Source of the DNA: Henricia sp. BOLD:AAB3569
Taxonomy: Eukaryota > Echinodermata > Asteroidea > Spinulosida > Echinasteridae
NCBI GenBank assembly: GCA_037783545.1
Contig: JBBELK010000015.1
Span: forward strand, 1,178,001-1,242,000
Direction of reading: 5' to 3'
Length of the DNA: 64,000 nt
Shown here piece by piece: positions 59,765-64,000 of this stretch. The translations under genes and the position numbers were made by a program. Each line of letters starts with the position of its first letter. Position 1 is the stretch's first letter. A model generated the notes under the pieces. It did not search any database and was not told the DNA's origin. It worked only from the letters and a program-made list of their open reading frames with translations.

Positions 59765-59975
59765 GGGTGTTATGGCCGAGCGGTCTAGTGCGTCGAACTT
59801 AAGTTCCTGTGCTAGTACTATAATGTAGGTTCGATACCTGGCCGTGACGGATTGTGGCACCTGTGCCCTTGAGCAAGGCACTCAACCACACTTGCTCCCA
59901 TTCCTGTAATTGACGGTCCCTCCGCTGTTGGATGTGGTATATAAATTTTTAAAAAAAATAAATTAAAAAAAATAT
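59765..59975 (+). mobile_element. tRNA-derived SINE with A-rich tail
   Basis: TTATGGCCGAGCGGTCTAGT (A box), GGTTCGATACCTGGCCGTG (B box), GTGCCCTTGAGCAAGGCACT, then a poly-A/T-rich end. Relative of 57630-58007; the body is truncated. Confidence 0.85.
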
Positions 59976-60039
59976 GATTGAGGATTTTTAGGGTACAGTG
60001 TAGCGTTTTAATTTTTATTTATTTATTTTTATTTTAAAG

Positions 60040-60252
60040 AAATGACCAAGCGCTTGGGGTCACTGTCTCACAAGCTTCTTCTGGTACTGGAAACACCCGT
60101 AGGTCGTTTGTCCATGCACCCAATGCGCCCAATGCACCCAATGCGATTACCACACTTGATCCATCCTTTGGATGGAAATAAGCTTTAGCTAGCGGGTTGT
60201 GCAATGCACTTATAAGATCCTGGAGCATTTGCCGAGGGGATTTTCCCAACTA
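60040..60252 (+). mobile_element. SINE-tail fragment with a short minisatellite
   Basis: GTGCAATGCACTTATAAGATC, CTGGAGCATTTGCCGAGGGG corresponds to TGCACTTTAAAGATCCCAGA of 57630-58007. Just before it, CCAATGCGCCCAATGCACCC is a threefold 10-bp repeat (60119-60148). Confidence 0.5.
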
Positions 60253-60615
60253 TCTCTAGTTTATCTGTAAGGGTGCTGTGTATCTCAATGTTTTGACAGT
60301 GTGTTATGACTAAAGCATACTGAGAATTTATTATTACATTTGTCTGCAGATAGTGGAATTGGCTGCATTAGGACCTACACGAACCATACAGTGCTATCGA
60401 CAATGGCCACACCCCCTATAACATGTACTCTGTATAGTTTGCGGTCAACAATCCGGGCCACTTGGTATATTCACACACAATGAAACCACTGAACCAGGTC
60501 TGCATTCCTTGTGACCCTGTTTACATGTACTCTGTACCGTACTTTATGCCCGAATTAAGCTGCACAAATTGTATACACAGCATTTACACAAAATGTGAAA
60601 TGTTTGCCTTAGAGC

Positions 60616-60832
60616 GGATTCACACCGAGCCTTTTCGCGCGTAAATGTGATGTGCCTTGCTTTGAAAAAAAGCGGTGAGAAAGGAATTCGGAGTGAAACG
60701 ACGCACTGAAAATCACAGAATCACAAAAACACTTTCCAACCAATTTGACTGTGATTTGCAGTGCGTCGTTTCACTCCAAATTCCTTCTATGCCGCTTTTT
60801 CTCAAAAGCGCAAAAAGGCTCGGTGCGAATCC
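60616..60832. mobile_element. Foldback MITE, CACTGAGCC family, best-preserved copy
   Basis: GGATTCACACCGAGCC and GGCTCGGTGCGAATCC are mirrored ends. The arms continue through TTTTCGCGC, AAAAAGCGG and GGAATTCGGAGTGAAACGAC / GTCGTTTCACTCCAAATTCC, leaving a short centre. About 217 bp, fully foldable. Confidence 0.88.
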
Positions 60833-61798
60833 AAATTAAAATGCACACATGTTGATGTACACATGTACATAATAACATTCCGGCAGCAGACGATTTAGGC
60901 CTGGGCCTACCGTATGTACGTACAATACATGTACATCAATATCCTCAGGATTCTGTTTTTAAACAGAAGTGTTTTTAAAAAAATAGTTTTACTTGCATAG
61001 ACCACATTTTCTGATTTTTAAAAAGTAGGGACAATACCGGCTTTTTATCTTAATTCAAATGCCAAGTCTTTATAAACTTGTCTGAATAAGCTTGTGACGA
61101 GCATGTAAATTTAGTGTGGCAAAACACGGAGTGTGAATTTGACTAGGGAAGTTTGACCGAGTACACAAGTCTAATACAAACAGCACGTTGGAGGAACAGT
61201 GCCACAGTCCCACGGAGTTTGTCTTGAATGTTCAATCAATGTTGTTAATTTAAAACTACATCTAAAGTAAGACTGACAATGTCCCAATGTGAAATGGTGA
61301 ACATTTGTCCAGTTTAATTTTCTACAAGTACACTGGCAGGATTCTCCCCAGCTGGTATAAGGTCTAAAGGTCTCTTCAGTTCAGACAGTCTCTGGCAATA
61401 TGTGTGATAAACTCGTGACTATGAATATTTTGGAATGTGATACGAGTACCATGTATCCACTGTAGAATTTAACACTCTCGTCTCCACAAACCCGTCGGCA
61501 CAAATGTTCGCAGTGAGCTCAATCAATATTCTCGTGCATCTTAAAGAAAACTGCTTCCGAGAATTCCCACACCTTCTAAGGATGTGGCAGGTTAACTCGA
61601 CCTGCCTCAACTCACGCATATGTTTGGCTTGCATTAATGAGCTTTTCTAAAACCATAGGGATGTATGTACAAGTTGCAGAGCAGGCCATAATTTAGACAA
61701 GACATTTTGCGTAGCAGTTTTTGCTATGCACTATTAATATTAATGCAATATTAATATTAATTTTGTATTATCTGTTGAAAAAAATGCATAGCAATTAA

Positions 61799-61908
61799 AG
61801 ACGCAGGCTCGTAAATGTGCGCGCGAGGAACAAATTCGTGCCACGAAATTCACCGCTCATTCGTGGCACGAATTTGTTCCTCGCACACGCATTGATGAGC
61901 CTGCTTCT
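61799..61908. mobile_element. TTAA-flanked hairpin MITE, family T3, copy 2
   Basis: TTAA at 61795-61798 and 61909-61912; ends AGACGCAGGCTCG and GAGCCTGCTTCT. The arms of about 50 bp share ACAAATTCGTGCCACGAA with copy 1 (32311-32443). 110 bp, with more arm mismatches than copy 1, so probably older. Confidence 0.9.
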
Positions 61909-63025
61909 TTAAATTGTGCGATAATACACAGCAAACTGCTATGCTATACCAAATAAATTATGCCCTAAAAATTGACACTCAGTTGTTTGCATGAAATCCA
62001 ACCTGCAGAAATTTGAAGATATACTGTAACTGTACATGCAGCAGGGTTAGTCACAGATCACTGAGCAGTAGCACTGCATACCGGAACATGTAGTAATTTC
62101 TGCATGCTCGCTATTGATCGTGCAGATTTTGTCAGCATGTGTTTAGGCAATAGGTAATTTTAATTTCAGTTTCTCCGTTTTGTGTATGCCCGATGTGCAA
62201 CATTTGACATTTCTTCAGTGAATTTATCACATCAGTAATTGTTGTCATTTGTCACAGCGTTCCAGCTACCATTGTAGCCAAATGACAAATTTTTAACAAA
62301 TTTTGCAGTTGGTTCTTAAGAACAAAAATGCATCGATCGAGTATTTCATAAAAATGTACATTAGACTAAAACTGTGGCTATCATTTAAAATTGTCAGCTG
62401 CATACACGTACGATGAGGGAATGACAAAACTCTGTCCACCCACATGTTATAATAATTGACTCTTCACAAACACATTTAAGCCCCGCTCCATCCCCAGAAT
62501 CGTAAAACGTGGCCTCCATATTAATCCATAAATTACCCTTTGCACAGCAATTCACCAGCCTCAGCTCGGCCGTCACAACAGCAGTTGTGACAAAAAATGC
62601 CCGTAGCTACGATCGGCCTGATCTGTCAACTTTACGACAGTGCCGCCGTAACGTCAAGAGATGCGCTCCTCGAGAAAACGACCCAAGGAAGGACTTAATC
62701 ACCTAAAAATGCCAAGAGAGGAGCCTACGCCATGCATAGTATATACGGTACATACGTGGACAGTCGTGACATGCATTGATTAACCCACAGTGTGCTGTCG
62801 ATCAGATGAGCAACAGAATCACAAACATTCTTTGTTTAAAAAAACAATGAACAAAATTATAAGCAATGTGAAGCAGATGTACACGTTCCCACAGGAAAAC
62901 AATACACATACTGAATGTTGTTGCTGTCTACATACTAATTTAAGACTTAACACACAAATGGCATGTTTATTTCCACCCTTGAAATTTGTGTGACTTGTTT
63001 GATCATATTTTGTATTGGCACACTA

Positions 63026-63349
63026 TTTAACCAGTTGCCGCCCGAGGCACGTATGTAAACATGCCAGGTTTCCACATTGGTCTAACGGAGGACTAGTATA
63101 CACGTTTAGGAGAAATTAGTTTGTTACTGCGTTTGACGTATAAACTCGCGGTCATTTCCGAGAAAAATGGCTAAAAAGTTGATAAAAAAGCTACATTGGG
63201 GTGTTCAATGACAGTGCATCAACATAGCAACAAGACTTCACTGCACATGGTTAATGGGTTCAGTTTGCCATCCTCCATGCTTCAACTAAAGATAAACCTG
63301 CGCCTACGTACAGCAATGTTTGAAATAATCCCGGCGTTAACTGGTTAAA
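63026..63349 (-). mobile_element. TTAA-flanked element, family T5, copy 3 (both ends intact)
   Basis: Left TTAACCAGTTGCCGCCCG, right CCGGCGTTAACTGGTTAA. The body is the reverse complement of 17953-18246 and 33745-34049 (GTTAATGGGTTCAGTT, TTTGTTACTGCGTTTGACGT). About 320 bp, non-coding. The CCAG..CTGG ends directly inside TTAA recall piggyBac-type elements. Confidence 0.8.
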
Positions 63350-64000
63350 AATCCTGGCAGCAGGAAATACATACAAGTAGGAGTCGACCAAGTGTCTGCT
63401 GTACATTGTATTATAAGGACCGGAAGCAATTGAGTGATTAAACTCAACAGCTGGGGAAGTATGTATGTCAACATTGGATGAAGTAGTCTCTTTCAGCTGA
63501 ATTCATGTGCACAAGTGTTCCAGTGTTGGTACGTAATTGCATATCTTATCCGTGTTATCTGGCACATTTTTTGTTTGCCCTTTAAATGAAGGCAACTGAC
63601 AAAACCATGCAAGCATTTCTCACAAGAATGTGTGTACCTACATAATGCATAGTAACTTGAGCCATGTTGTGTACGTTTTCCATAAATACATGACATCGAA
63701 GCACAATGGTTTTGACACAAACAGATCCACCTGAACAAGGTGACACTGATAGTTCTAAAGGAGTAATCCGATACCACCCACGCACTACCCTGCTGTGCAA
63801 CACTAACTGTGCGTTAACAAGGATCGTAGCATCCTTTCACCAAAAATTATGCATCGTTCATCGTCCAAGCTGTGGACAGGAACGTACATGGGATGAGAGG
63901 GGATGATTTGTGGGGTTTGGAGGAAGATGGTTTTGTAGAGGGGAAGGATTGAGGGAGGAAGGAAGATGACGCCCTGCAATAACTTTGGGCCGTCAGGAAA

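Larger units (their letters stand above)
49607..64000 (-). other. 3' part of the PKC intron preceding the C1A exon; donor beyond the window
   Basis: Sequence upstream (in gene sense) of the exon starting at 49606. I looked for the preceding small exon, which should encode a DFIWGFGKQGF-like stretch, and did not see it, so this intron probably runs past 64000. Gaps without a recognised feature are 50250-50740, 50980-51500, 52000-52880, 53320-53700, 54590-55230, 55750-56380, 57230-57625, 58010-58390, 58950-59760, 60255-60610, 60840-61790, 61915-63020 and 63355-64000. Confidence 0.7.

Noticed and set aside
62394..62576. Minus-strand ORF with several cysteines, considered as the missing C1A exon
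   Set aside because: The cysteine/histidine spacing does not fit a C1 domain and the FIWGFGKQ-like motif is absent.

Overview
The window is animal nuclear DNA and is almost entirely intron. The only confident protein-coding sequence is two short exons on the minus strand, at 49524-49606 (83 bp) and 24596-24707 (112 bp). Together they encode the end of the first and most of the second phorbol-ester/diacylglycerol-binding C1 zinc finger of a classical protein kinase C (PKC alpha/beta/gamma class). Their splice sites are canonical and their phases match. The intron between them is 24816 bp, with further intron on both sides to the window edges. I could not find the neighbouring C1 exons, so the gene runs off both ends. 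tRNA-derived SINEs, a very high density of short inverted-repeat transposons and the overused palindrome TACATGTA suggest a marine invertebrate, perhaps an echinoderm or another invertebrate deuterostome. That placement is an inference, not a proof.

The rest is a layered deposit of small mobile elements, many with readable termini and target-site duplications (TSDs). (1) Non-autonomous elements flanked by TTAA: 8085-8606, 8611-9077, 29819-30294, 32311-32443, 56388-57221, 61799-61908, 17953-18246, 33745-34049 and 63026-63349, probably also 24960-25362. They belong to several unrelated sequence families. (2) hAT-like elements with CAG...CTG ends: 4902-5086, 52883-53313 and 35219-35453 with perfect 8-bp TSDs; 9320-9862, 32829-33181, 51501-51646 and 53704-54579 with shorter or ambiguous ones. 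(3) pogo/Tigger-like elements with TA duplications: 47507-47681 and 55509-55688. (4) A family with GTGTTTACAC ends and CCCGAGCTCGGG cores: 405-847, 2898-3155, 20452-20566, 30502-30924, 45948-46052 and 49831-50242. (5) Foldback elements, including one of about 745 bp at 43035-43781. (6) tRNA-derived SINEs, two with internally triplicated segments (20611-21321 and 35787-36055). (7) One 5'-truncated LINE 3' end at 37262-37812.

Nested insertions give a relative chronology: hAT-like into a tRNA-like SINE at 9320, pogo-like into a SINE at 55509, foldback into an older inverted-repeat element at 3865. Low-complexity tracts (poly-C 15864-15980, poly-G 9377-9406, G-rich 58393-58472) may be imperfectly assembled. 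I see no operon, CRISPR array, rRNA or intact tRNA gene. No novel multi-gene system is visible; the interest lies in transposon biology inside one very large kinase intron.
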